From Kitagawia praeruptora (lineage: Eukaryota > Streptophyta > Magnoliopsida > Apiales > Apiaceae), in assembly GCA_037693485.1 (NCBI GenBank), contig CM075353.1:55794501-55858500 (forward strand): DNA of 64,000 nucleotides. The letters are read 5' to 3'. Shown here piece by piece: positions 12,533 to 21,275 of the stretch. Both the position numbers and the translations under genes were made by a program. Each line of letters begins with the position of its first letter. Positions within the stretch are counted from its first letter, which is position 1. A model generated the notes under the pieces. That model did no database searches. It was not told the DNA's origin and saw nothing but the letters and a program-made list of their open reading frames with translations.

Positions 12533-12548
12533 ATCTCCCCCAATTTGA
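12533..12548 (-). promoter_or_regulatory. Polypurine tract of element B
   Basis: On the minus strand, AAATTGGGGGAGAT abuts the 3' LTR, the expected plus-strand priming site. The corresponding tract in A is AAATAGGGGGAGAT (43584-43597). Confidence 0.85.
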
Positions 12549-12876
12549 TTGTCTAACAATGACATTCAAATTAATGAAGGATAACTCAACTAAACAATGA
12601 GACGAGAAAAGATAATTAACATTACATTCTTGAAAAATATACAATTGAAAAGTACTTGAAAACAATACAAAGAACTTAAACTAGAAACAGAATTCGAACC
12701 TCGAATTAAAGATCATTTGAATGATTCCTATCACCTGGATTATTTCATATCTTTTAGTCAAACTTATATCACCTTATTGGATTCACTCTAAGATGAATTT
12801 TCCTCAAGTGAGTTAAAGCAACCGAAAGACATGAAGTTTTTCCAACTTCAAGTTCACACCACTCTGACCTTTAACC

Positions 12877-14523
12877 CTAATTCCGTTTCCTCTTCCTAGC
12901 TTCAGCAGCTTGATCTTTTTCTTCTTTCTGCCTTTTGCGCTTCTCCTGCTGCTGCTTTTGTTTCTTATATACTGGATCATGAAGTTGCGTCCACCTAGTA
13001 TTCAACAAACTTACTGCTTCCATCTCTAGAGGGTTCCTGGGTTCTGGGTAAGGATGTTTGAAAAGCCTTCTGAGTTTGTCCACCTCCTGAGTAGTCCTGA
13101 TCTCTGGAATTTCCTCAAATTTCTTCATTATAAGCCGAGGTTTCCTATGAGTTTTATCAGCTTTAAACTGACAATAGATCATTTTGGGATAGCCTATGAC
13201 ACGGTTAGTATTGTGGACACTAGCCGCATCTCGCTCCAATCGCTTCTTTTCCACTACTACATCAGACAGGTAACTCATGAGTCTCTGCTTTTCTGTCACA
13301 TACTTAACTTCCACATCTTCCCATTTGAACACATATAACACTTTCTCCAGAAATGCAGCATCTTGAGTCTGCAGCAGCCATTGTTTACTCATATGCAAGA
13401 ATGTTTGCTTCTGGTCTGCATCTATGAATACTAAGGCATCAGCTGTATTATCAGCAAAAGAATGTATCCAGTATACGCTGTCTCTTCCTGGAACACCAAC
13501 TGCCTCCCTTATCTCTCCTTGTTCCAGTTCTCCAGTAGGAAGATTCAGAGCTTCATCTACATTCTTCATAGCTTGAAGAATATTCCATTTCTTCTCCATT
13601 AGCTCTGGTTCAATCTTCACATTATCAAGAGGGTTTGGAGCAATGACATCACACTTCCACACCTCATTGCTCTTCTTGAGTATGACGCTTTCAATGATCT
13701 TCACTGATTTATCTTTAAGCTCAGAAGCGAATCCCTTACTCATCATTTGCCTACAGACGGCCTTAAGAGATTCCACTGAAAGTTCCATTAAGTCCTTTTC
13801 CTCCAAGCTCACCCTCTTCATTTTACTGTCAACCACCATCCGGACAACATTTGGATATGCTGAGAATTCTGGACCCTTGTCCTCTGCTAGCTGCATTAAG
13901 TGATCCCTATACAGAATGCTTAGATTCTCAGAATGAGAGTATTGAATTTTTGTTGCTAGCAAGAACAACTCTGATGCAGATCTTCTCGTCATGAATTGGT
14001 CATCCACATACATGAAAGACATTGGGACTCCTTCTGTGAAAGACAAAATAACCTGCCACTCCTTTTGCGTTGAATTGTATCCAACCCTGACTTTAGAAAT
14101 TAATCTCTTTAAAGCACTTATGTAGTCAGCAGCCATTGGATTCTGCAAATTTAGGTTGTAGAACAGATCATCTGCCTCCTTGTTATGAACTCCTTTCGCA
14201 CAGGGTCCCATCAATATCTTCCTTGCGTCATCCCACTTCTGCCCTATCCTTCTATTGTCCAGATCAATTTGAGGATCAGCTAGCCTTGCAAGCTCATAAT
14301 CGTACTGCTTCCCTTGTAGCTCCACTTTCTTTTCTAGAAATACAGCACGTTCTTGCATTGCCTTCATTTTAAAGAACTCAGCTTGTTCCAAGGCTAACTT
14401 TTGAGATTTAAGGGTTTCCTCATCAACAGTAATTTCTTCAGGCAATCCGAAAGACATTCCAGCACCTCCACCTTGATCCTTCAATGATCTCTTTATAGCA
14501 TGTTTCAAAGGTGCGTCTTCCAT
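12877..14523 (-). CDS. Uncharacterised long ORF of element B (548 aa from ATG; open frame 569 codons)
   Basis: This intact frame lies between the env-like ORF and the 3' LTR. The open frame extends upstream to a TGA at 14592-14590. The first ATG in it is 14523. Features include an acidic start (DSDSDMEDAP), a Glu/Lys/Gln coiled coil (about residues 35-95 of the open frame, QAEFFKMKAMQERAVFLEKK), a mixed-composition middle with several Trp, Cys and Met residues, and a strongly basic Lys/Arg/Gln tail (KKQKQQQEKRKRQK... RKRKRN) that could act as a nuclear-localisation or nucleic-acid-binding segment. I see no protease, integrase, RT or RNH motif, no signal peptide and no membrane segment. Element A has no recognisable counterpart. 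It may be translated by frameshift from the frame at 14897-14537, which ends in a coiled-coil (RMSSMENQMKQF) and overlaps the start. Function is unknown. Confidence 0.7.
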   Translation of the reverse strand: MEDAPLKHAIKRSLKDQGGGAGMSFGLPEEITVDEETLKSQKLALEQAEFFKMKAMQERAVFLEKKVELQGKQYDYELARLADPQIDLDNRRIGQKWDDARKILMGPCAKGVHNKEADDLFYNLNLQNPMAADYISALKRLISKVRVGYNSTQKEWQVILSFTEGVPMSFMYVDDQFMTRRSASELFLLATKIQYSHSENLSILYRDHLMQLAEDKGPEFSAYPNVVRMVVDSKMKRVSLEEKDLMELSVESLKAVCRQMMSKGFASELKDKSVKIIESVILKKSNEVWKCDVIAPNPLDNVKIEPELMEKKWNILQAMKNVDEALNLPTGELEQGEIREAVGVPGRDSVYWIHSFADNTADALVFIDADQKQTFLHMSKQWLLQTQDAAFLEKVLYVFKWEDVEVKYVTEKQRLMSYLSDVVVEKKRLERDAASVHNTNRVIGYPKMIYCQFKADKTHRKPRLIMKKFEEIPEIRTTQEVDKLRRLFKHPYPEPRNPLEMEAVSLLNTRWTQLHDPVYKKQKQQQEKRKRQKEEKDQAAEARKRKRN

Positions 14524-14536
14524 ATCGGAATCTGAG

Positions 14537-14897
14537 TCAAGTACCTCCTGTACTTTTTCCAGCAAGGGCCCTTTGATTGTTTCCAACGTTCATCCCTAAC
14601 TGCCCCATTGACTGCCCAAACTGCTTCATTTGATTTTCCATAGAAGACATACGAGTTTCAAGATTTTCAGTATTAAGGGACGGTGTTTGGTTTAGGTGAC
14701 CTCGCTCTAATTCTCGTTCTGTTGGTATTTGGCGCTCGGTTTCGGGCCTTAAAAATGAAGGTCCCTCTCTCCCTAACCTCTCACACACACTCCCTGTCTC
14801 ACGCTCGTGTATATCTTCAATAAATGATCCAAAATATGAAGCAGTACCTGCAAAAACTGGATAAGCAATATAATTTGCAGTTATGGGATCAAATGCT
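14537..14897 (-). other. In-frame continuation after the env-like ORF stop (coiled-coil tail)
   Basis: After the TAA at 14900-14898 the same frame stays open to 14537. It contains an acidic and Arg-rich part and a heptad-like LETRMSSMENQMKQFGQSMG segment. A similar coiled coil (LQTLEDNQVTIMENQAVL) ends the accessory frame of element A at about 43185-43245. The segment is therefore probably coding, reached by stop readthrough or from its own ATG (14788). Confidence 0.4.
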
Positions 14898-14899
14898 GT

Positions 14900-16348
14900 T
14901 TATTCCTGAGTTGGAATCTCAGGCTGAGAGGCTACAAAGTGTTCTTGTACGACATCAGAACCGATCCTCTTTGTAGCATCATTACGTACCGGTGAAGGTA
15001 CGGCTGAAGCTTTTAAAGCTTCATGTCCTCTTGAAGCAACAGTATCTTCAAAAGGTACATAATCATCATCAAAATCCCTATGTGCAGATTGTTCAAGGGG
15101 TGAACCACTCTCGTGAGGTGGAGTGGTTGCGTGTGACACTCTAGGGTTTGACTGAGATTTAGAAGTAGCAGCATGAGAAAATTTGGGTTTCTTTCGAATA
15201 AGTTGCTGCTCTTCGGGTTCACTCTCCTCATCATATCCTACATTTACTTGTGCTGGCTGTTTGGATTCCGGTGACTGGGGTGATATAGAATTAGAAATAT
15301 AGCTCTCACCCTGGGATAGGTCCTGCGGGCTAGCAGTCTCTTGGGTCTGGGAATCAGAAACATAGGAAGAGGAATGATTAGAATGTCGAGAGAGATTACC
15401 TGATTCATTACCTTGTTCGTCACCGCTTTGCTCATCAGGAATCTCTTCAAATGCCTCAGCATGAGCAGACCGATTCTGAGCATGTGATGAAACTTGTGAG
15501 AATTCCATCAAGGTGGTAACTCCCTCATCATAAGTAAGCCACTTTTGTAAGGTATCAGGAATAGACATCGGTTTTCCATGATGTTTATCCTGATTTTCAA
15601 CTGTTGAAAGTGACTTAGTGCCCATTCCTAGTGGTGCAGATTTTTGGCTTCTGGCAAAACTCTGTCTAATTGCAAGAGCATCCTTCGGTATTAAATGATT
15701 AATCAGCATCTGTAAGAACCGAGGAAACCAGCAGACAACATCTGTTATGTTGAGGTCTCTGCTTGCAGGAGATCCCATCACAGCCACTATCTCAGAGAGA
15801 ACTATTCGTCCATAATTGATATCCAGCTCTCTTGCTAGGGCAATTCCAAGGTTTTGCATGGGAATGGAAATTTGATGGTAATCACTTTCTCGTGCCCGAA
15901 AACATCTTGTGATGGCCTCGAAAAAGTAATTCCATTCCACATGAAGAAATTGTTTTTGGATGTTTCCAGTGATCCGGCCAGTCGGAGGATAACATCCTAT
16001 TTCTTCAAAGAATCTGAGGCGTTCTGCAGCTGTAGGTTCTGAATCATAAACATCTTTAATGGGGAATCCCAGAACCTTGTTGAAAATTTGTTCAGTCACC
16101 TCATATTCCTGACCCGCTAAGGTAAACCTGAAACCAAAGGGGGTTGATTTGCTCCCAAAAGAAACCGCACTAGTCCATAATTGCTGTAAAGCATCATGTA
16201 CTAGTGTAGGTTTAGCAGTAAAAGCATCGCTAGCTTTGGAATACAAATTGAGAAATCGTATCCAAGACTTAAAGCGCGGGAGTTGATCACCAATTTCCGT
16301 AGAAATATTATAAAAATTGTTTTTGGCAAGTGAAAATTGGTGAGCCAT
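14900..16348 (-). CDS. Env-like / post-pol accessory ORF of element B (482 aa)
   Basis: The ATG at 16348 (MAHQFSLAKN) is preferred over an in-frame upstream one at 16375, because the upstream nine codons look like leader. The N-terminal 250 residues form a globular region whose pattern recurs in element A's accessory frame (for example LAGQEYEVTEQIFNKVLGFP against LHLGQDSFDITESVVNSVLH, and VEWNYFFEAITRCF against KEWSFFLDQLAKCF). The C-terminal half is low-complexity, rich in Ser, Glu, Gln and Pro. Its position downstream of pol matches the env-like gene of SIRE-type copia elements. I see no clear signal peptide or transmembrane helix, so a true envelope role is not supported. The product may be a structural or trafficking accessory. 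Confidence 0.75.
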   Translation of the reverse strand: MAHQFSLAKNNFYNISTEIGDQLPRFKSWIRFLNLYSKASDAFTAKPTLVHDALQQLWTSAVSFGSKSTPFGFRFTLAGQEYEVTEQIFNKVLGFPIKDVYDSEPTAAERLRFFEEIGCYPPTGRITGNIQKQFLHVEWNYFFEAITRCFRARESDYHQISIPMQNLGIALARELDINYGRIVLSEIVAVMGSPASRDLNITDVVCWFPRFLQMLINHLIPKDALAIRQSFARSQKSAPLGMGTKSLSTVENQDKHHGKPMSIPDTLQKWLTYDEGVTTLMEFSQVSSHAQNRSAHAEAFEEIPDEQSGDEQGNESGNLSRHSNHSSSYVSDSQTQETASPQDLSQGESYISNSISPQSPESKQPAQVNVGYDEESEPEEQQLIRKKPKFSHAATSKSQSNPRVSHATTPPHESGSPLEQSAHRDFDDDYVPFEDTVASRGHEALKASAVPSPVRNDATKRIGSDVVQEHFVASQPEIPTQE

Positions 16349-16375
16349 TTTAATTAAAATGTTTTTCCTTAACAA

Positions 16376-17921
16376 ATGTGAATTTTAATTTTAATTTTCG
16401 AAAAACAATTAATTAAAGAATTAACCGTTATATCCCTTTTAATTTATCAAGAACACAAAAGTCCCTTTTTGAGAAATTAAACTACGGGCTTCAATAAACA
16501 GTCAATGGAAGGCAAATTTCAAACCACTAATTAAATCTGCTTTAACAGTGAAGTGTTTGTGTGAAATCGTGTATGAACAGATCTGTGAACTTTTGTGTGT
16601 ATATACGTGTGTATATATATCTCAAGAAAGATGAACCATGACACAAACACACAAGAACAGAGATTAATGGTAACACACAAGTGATAGCAGTCTAAAAATG
16701 GGCAATAATTCGTTATCCGTAGGAGATTAGTCACAAAAAGCACGAATCAATGGTTGTAAGTATGAAATCGCCTGTATGTATATGGGGCGGCTGTAAAACT
16801 CAAGTAGGTAAAAGTGAAAGAAAATATCGAGTTAGATATGTATATATAGACATTAATGTGAAATGACTAAAGTATCCCTGTTAAAAAAATATGAAAACTC
16901 TAAGTACATACAGGGAGAACTCAAGTCGAAATTCTATCTCGATGTCTATCTCGAAGTCTATCTCGAACATTTTAAGTCGAACTTCGAGATAGAGTTCGAG
17001 ATAGCTGTTAACTCGAAAAACTTACCATTTGACTTAAATACCATGTAAACAGCACAAACCACCAAGGAAATCTATCTCGAAATTCTAAGTCGAAATTCGA
17101 GATAAAGTTCGAGTTAGGAGGTAACTCGAAAAATCCCCTAAACTAATTGAGAATTCTATCTCGAACTCTAAGTCGAACTCTAAGTCGAACTTCGAGATAA
17201 ATTTCGAGATAGAGATTAACTCGAAGTTATTCTCAATTCTTTTCAAAATATCCCCAAAAATGGAACTCTCATCTCAATTTCGAGATAGAGTTCGAGATAG
17301 ACTGTATCTCGAATATTTTGAAGATAATAATTAGGCACACTGGTAACTCTAATTCGAACCTTAAGTCGAATTTTGAGATAAATTTCGAGATAGAGGCTAA
17401 CTCGAAATTTCTCCCAGACTTAGAATTTTCAAAACTTCACTCTGGAAGCTCAAATCGAAATTCAACTAGAATTTCAAGATGAGTTTCGAGATAGTAACTA
17501 ACTCGAAATTTTGAAGATACTTAGAATAATTTGACAATTTTTCTTTGAAAAACTCAACAATTAATTTTGTCAAATTAATATAAATATCAATTCAAGGATT
17601 TTAATATATGACATAATTAAAACATTCCTTGATAATTCTAAGGCCTCTAATTACATGAAAAACACAGGTAAATTCATCTAAAAATCATGCAAAATTTAGA
17701 ATATTATGAATTTAACTCCCCCTATGATCATGCAATCTAACAAGCATAAATTCAAAGATTTGTGCTATAAAAGACACTTAAAACACACTGAATTCATGCC
17801 AAATCACACTATATGCATCCTATAATAATCATTAATTAGGCATTTTAAAGTCTAAACACATAATGATTAAATAGCTTGCATATACCAACATAACCATGGA
17901 TTTTACAGATAGAAGGCTTTA
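16376..17921. other. Non-coding spacer between pol and env-like ORF of element B
   Basis: There are about 1.5 kb without a credible gene. It holds a TG/TA-rich patch (about 16595-16620) and the self-complementary motif cluster at 16918-17512 described separately, then AT-rich sequence to the pol stop. It could provide the promoter or splice signals for a subgenomic env-like message (inference). Confidence 0.7.
16918..17512. repeat. Cluster of self-complementary TCTATCTCGAA / TTCGAGATAGA motifs
   Basis: Within 600 bp the words TCTATCTCGAA, AAGTCGAACTT and TTCGAGATAGA recur many times in both orientations. TCTATCTCGAA is the reverse complement of TTCGAGATAGA, so the RNA could form many alternative hairpins. 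Related words (CTAAGTAGAACTTCTACTTAG, AAGTCGAAATT) occur in B's LTR (about 11890-11990 and 24850-24950) and in its 5' leader (about 23760-23930). Confidence 0.85.
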
Positions 17922-20900
17922 CTAACTTGTGTTAAGCATTCCCAATTCACCAACCAACCTATTGAATGTTACTTCATCAAGAGGTTTGGTGAATATATCT
18001 GCTATTTGTTGCATTGTGGGCACAAAGTGTAGCTCCACAGTCCCCTCCTCGACATGTTCTCTTATGAAGTGATACCTGATGTCGATGTGCTTGGTTCTTG
18101 AGTGATCTACAGGATTGTTGGTTATGGCAATGGCACTTGTGTTGTCACACATAATTGGAATTTTCTTGTGCTCCATGCCATAATCCTTCAATTGGTTCCT
18201 CATCCACAGTATTTGAGCTACACAGCTTCCAGCAGCAATGTACTCAGCTTCAGCAGTAGAAGTAGATACTGTATGTTGCTTTTTACTTTGCCAGGACACC
18301 AATCTTCTGCCAAGAAATTGACAAGCACCAGATGTGCTTTTCCTATCAATCCTGCAACCTGCATAATCTGAATCCGTATAGCCAATTAGATTAAAACCTG
18401 TATCTCTTGGGTACCAAATTCCTAGATTTGGTGTGCCCTTGAGATACCTAAAGATTCTTTTGATGGCTACGAGATGTGATTCTCTAGGATCCGCTTGGAA
18501 CCTTGCACATAAACAAGTTGCGAACATTATGTCTGGTCTACTTGCAGTTAAATAGAGAAGTGAGCCAATCATACCTCGATAGCTTGTGATGTCAACTGAT
18601 TTACCTGATTTGTCTTCATCAAGCTTCGTGGCTGTTGCCATGGGAGTCTTAGCTGCTGATGCATCTTCTAGATTGTACTTCTTGAGTAAATCTCTGACGT
18701 ACTTGGATTGACAGATAAAGATACCATCTTTTCTCTGACTGATCTGTAACCCAAGGAAGAAGGACAGCTCTCCCATCATGCTCATCTCGTATTTCTCTTG
18801 CATTAGCTTGGCAAATTTCTCGCACAAGCGCTCATTAGATGACCCGAAGATAATATCGTCCACATAGACTTGAACAAGTATTAAATCATTCTTCACATTC
18901 TTATAGAACAATGTTTTGTCAATTACTCCCCTAGTAAAACCACTTTCAATTAAGAATACGGATAGGGTTTCATACCAACATCTTGGGGATTGCCTGAGGC
19001 CATAGACAGATTTGAAGAGAAGATACACAAAATCTACGAGTTCTGGATCAATGAAGCCAGGCGGCTGTTCCAGATACACTTCTTCTTCTAACTCTCCGTT
19101 CAGGAAGGCACTTTTCACATCCATCTGGAAAACCTTGAAGTTCTTATGTGCTGCAAATGCCAAAAACATCCTGACTGCCTCAAGTCTTGCAACTGGTGCA
19201 TAGGTCTCATCATAATCAATTCCTTCTCGCTGAGAATAACCTTTTGCAACCAAACGAGCCTTGTTTCGTGTTACAAGTCCGTTTTCATCCATTTTATTTC
19301 TGAATACCCACCTTGCTCCAATTACTGATTTGTTCTTTGGTCGGGGTACCAGTTTCCAAACTTTCTGCCTTTCAAACTGATTGAGTTCCTCTTGCATTGC
19401 AATCACCCAATCAGCATCACCAAGAGCTTCTTCTATTTCTTTAGGTTCAAGCTTGGATAAGAACCCAGAATATAAGCAAATATTAGCCAGGTCAGCTCTT
19501 GCATTTCTTCTAGTAGACACACCAGCATCTGGATCACCAATAATTAACTCAAACGGATGGTCTCTATTCCATACCCGTTCTCTTGGAAATTGTCTTGATG
19601 ATTCAGCATGACTTTCTGAGTTGTGGTGCTGACTACTTTGATTACTTTCACTAACTCCCCCTGAGTTAGTACCAGCTCCTACAGAACTAGAGTCAACTCG
19701 ACTCGAGCCTTGAACAGTAGTTCTTGAGCTGCTATTTACTCCCCCTGAGTTGTTGCTGGTTCGTACTGAAGAAGTCTCTCCTGATCTTGTAGGATTAGCT
19801 TGTTCACTAGACTCAGGTTCTTCACGTACACTTGGAACATTTAAAGGGACAACCAACTCAGGTTCATCTTCAAGTTCTTCTAAGTCCAGATTCTGAAATT
19901 TTAGGGACTCAGGTTCACTAGAATCTCTTGAAATTGATGAGAGTTTGGTATCGTCGAATCTGACGTTGTAGCTTTCAGTCACTTTTCGATCATTCACTAA
20001 GAACACCCTATAAGCTGCTACCACATCTGTGGAGTAACCAACAAAGATTCCTTCACGAGCTTTTACTGCAAACTTGCCTAGATTTTCATCATCTATAAGT
20101 ACATAGCATTTTGCTCCGAAGACATGAAAGTATTTGATTGTTGGTCTTCTTCCGTTCATTAGCTCACATGGTGTCTTTTCTTTATCTTTTATGATCAAGG
20201 ATCGATTTTGAGTGTAACAAACGGTACTCACTGCTTCTGCCCAGAAATACAGAGGAAGTTTCGAATCATACAACAAAGTTCTTGCTGCTTCAACCAATGT
20301 TCTATTCTTCCTTTCAACTACTCCATTTTGTTGTGGAGTTCTCGGGGCTGAATACTGACGACGTATTCCCTTAGATACACAGAAGTCATTTAGCACTGCG
20401 TTTTTAAATTCAGTGCCATTGTCTGATCTAATCGTCTTCACAGTAAGTGTTGAAACATTCTCAATTTGAGTGATGTGATCAATGATTAGGAAAGGTACTT
20501 CGTCTTTCGTCATTGCGAACAATACCCATGTATACTTGGAGAAGTCATCCACGATTACCAATGCATATCTTTTCCTAGACAAAGATAGGACATTCACTGG
20601 GCCAAACAAATCCATATGAAGAAGTTGCAGAGGCTCAGTGATACTATAAATTTCTTTGCTTTTATGCGATGCTCGTTTCGACTTTCCCATTTCACAAGCT
20701 TCACAGAGTCCTTTCGGAGCGAACTCCATTTGAGGTAGATCTCTCACCAATTCTCGCCTCGCGAGAGCATTCATCGTTTTGAAGTTTAAGTGAGATAACT
20801 TTTTGTGCCATAACCAGCTTTCATCATCCGAAGCTTTACTGTAGAAACAAGTGACTTCATTTTGATTTGCTGAATCCATGTCTGCAACAAAAAGATCTGC

Positions 20901-21275
20901 CTTTCGAACTCCTCTCAAAGCTAGTGAACCTTCCTTGATGTGAGTGATTGATACACCTTTCTTGTTGAAGACAATTTCGTAACCTTTGTCACAGAATTGA
21001 CTGATACTCAACAAATTATGCTTTAATCCCTCAACATAGGAAATATCTTCAATGATGACATTGCCAGTTTTCAGTTTGCCATATCCCTTTGTCACACCTA
21101 TGCTGTCATCTCCAAAGGTAACATAAGGGCCAGCTTTCATAACCAACTCTGTAAGCAGGGACTTGTTTCCAGTCATATGCCTCGATGCTCCACTGTCTAG
21201 CACCCATATAACTTTATTTCTTTTCTGCTTAATGCCCTGCAATGACAGATTGGTTAGACTTTCTTCGGAACCCAA
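17922..21275 (-). CDS. Element B pol polyprotein: protease, integrase, RT, RNase H (1117 aa)
   Basis: The frame is uninterrupted. Domains in order: aspartic protease (LDSGASRHMTG, about residues 26-36); gag-pre-integrase (WHKKLSHLN ... CEACEMGKSKR, about 155-200); integrase core with its acidic triad (MDLFGPV about 218, RSDNGTEF about 283, VVERKN about 321); copia RT from DADWVIAMQEELNQFERQ (about 625) with MDVKSAFLNG and the catalytic YVDDIIFGS (about 803); RNase H with DSDYAGC (about 967), STAEAEY and CDNTSA; ends LVGELGMLNTS. It overlaps the gag 3' end by 22 nt in a different phase, so expression needs frameshifting, reinitiation or splicing. The usable start is uncertain. The listed first Met lies in the gag overlap, and a TTGCAG acceptor-like site precedes GGCATTAAGC at about 21241. 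All key catalytic residues are present. Confidence 0.93.
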   Translation of the reverse strand: MGSEESLTNLSLQGIKQKRNKVIWVLDSGASRHMTGNKSLLTELVMKAGPYVTFGDDSIGVTKGYGKLKTGNVIIEDISYVEGLKHNLLSISQFCDKGYEIVFNKKGVSITHIKEGSLALRGVRKADLFVADMDSANQNEVTCFYSKASDDESWLWHKKLSHLNFKTMNALARRELVRDLPQMEFAPKGLCEACEMGKSKRASHKSKEIYSITEPLQLLHMDLFGPVNVLSLSRKRYALVIVDDFSKYTWVLFAMTKDEVPFLIIDHITQIENVSTLTVKTIRSDNGTEFKNAVLNDFCVSKGIRRQYSAPRTPQQNGVVERKNRTLVEAARTLLYDSKLPLYFWAEAVSTVCYTQNRSLIIKDKEKTPCELMNGRRPTIKYFHVFGAKCYVLIDDENLGKFAVKAREGIFVGYSTDVVAAYRVFLVNDRKVTESYNVRFDDTKLSSISRDSSEPESLKFQNLDLEELEDEPELVVPLNVPSVREEPESSEQANPTRSGETSSVRTSNNSGGVNSSSRTTVQGSSRVDSSSVGAGTNSGGVSESNQSSQHHNSESHAESSRQFPRERVWNRDHPFELIIGDPDAGVSTRRNARADLANICLYSGFLSKLEPKEIEEALGDADWVIAMQEELNQFERQKVWKLVPRPKNKSVIGARWVFRNKMDENGLVTRNKARLVAKGYSQREGIDYDETYAPVARLEAVRMFLAFAAHKNFKVFQMDVKSAFLNGELEEEVYLEQPPGFIDPELVDFVYLLFKSVYGLRQSPRCWYETLSVFLIESGFTRGVIDKTLFYKNVKNDLILVQVYVDDIIFGSSNERLCEKFAKLMQEKYEMSMMGELSFFLGLQISQRKDGIFICQSKYVRDLLKKYNLEDASAAKTPMATATKLDEDKSGKSVDITSYRGMIGSLLYLTASRPDIMFATCLCARFQADPRESHLVAIKRIFRYLKGTPNLGIWYPRDTGFNLIGYTDSDYAGCRIDRKSTSGACQFLGRRLVSWQSKKQHTVSTSTAEAEYIAAGSCVAQILWMRNQLKDYGMEHKKIPIMCDNTSAIAITNNPVDHSRTKHIDIRYHFIREHVEEGTVELHFVPTMQQIADIFTKPLDEVTFNRLVGELGMLNTS

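Noticed and set aside
16918..17512. Possible microRNA or inverted-repeat transposon (MITE) in B's spacer
   Set aside because: There are no terminal inverted repeats with a target duplication, and the motifs are scattered in both orientations across the spacer instead of forming one long foldback.
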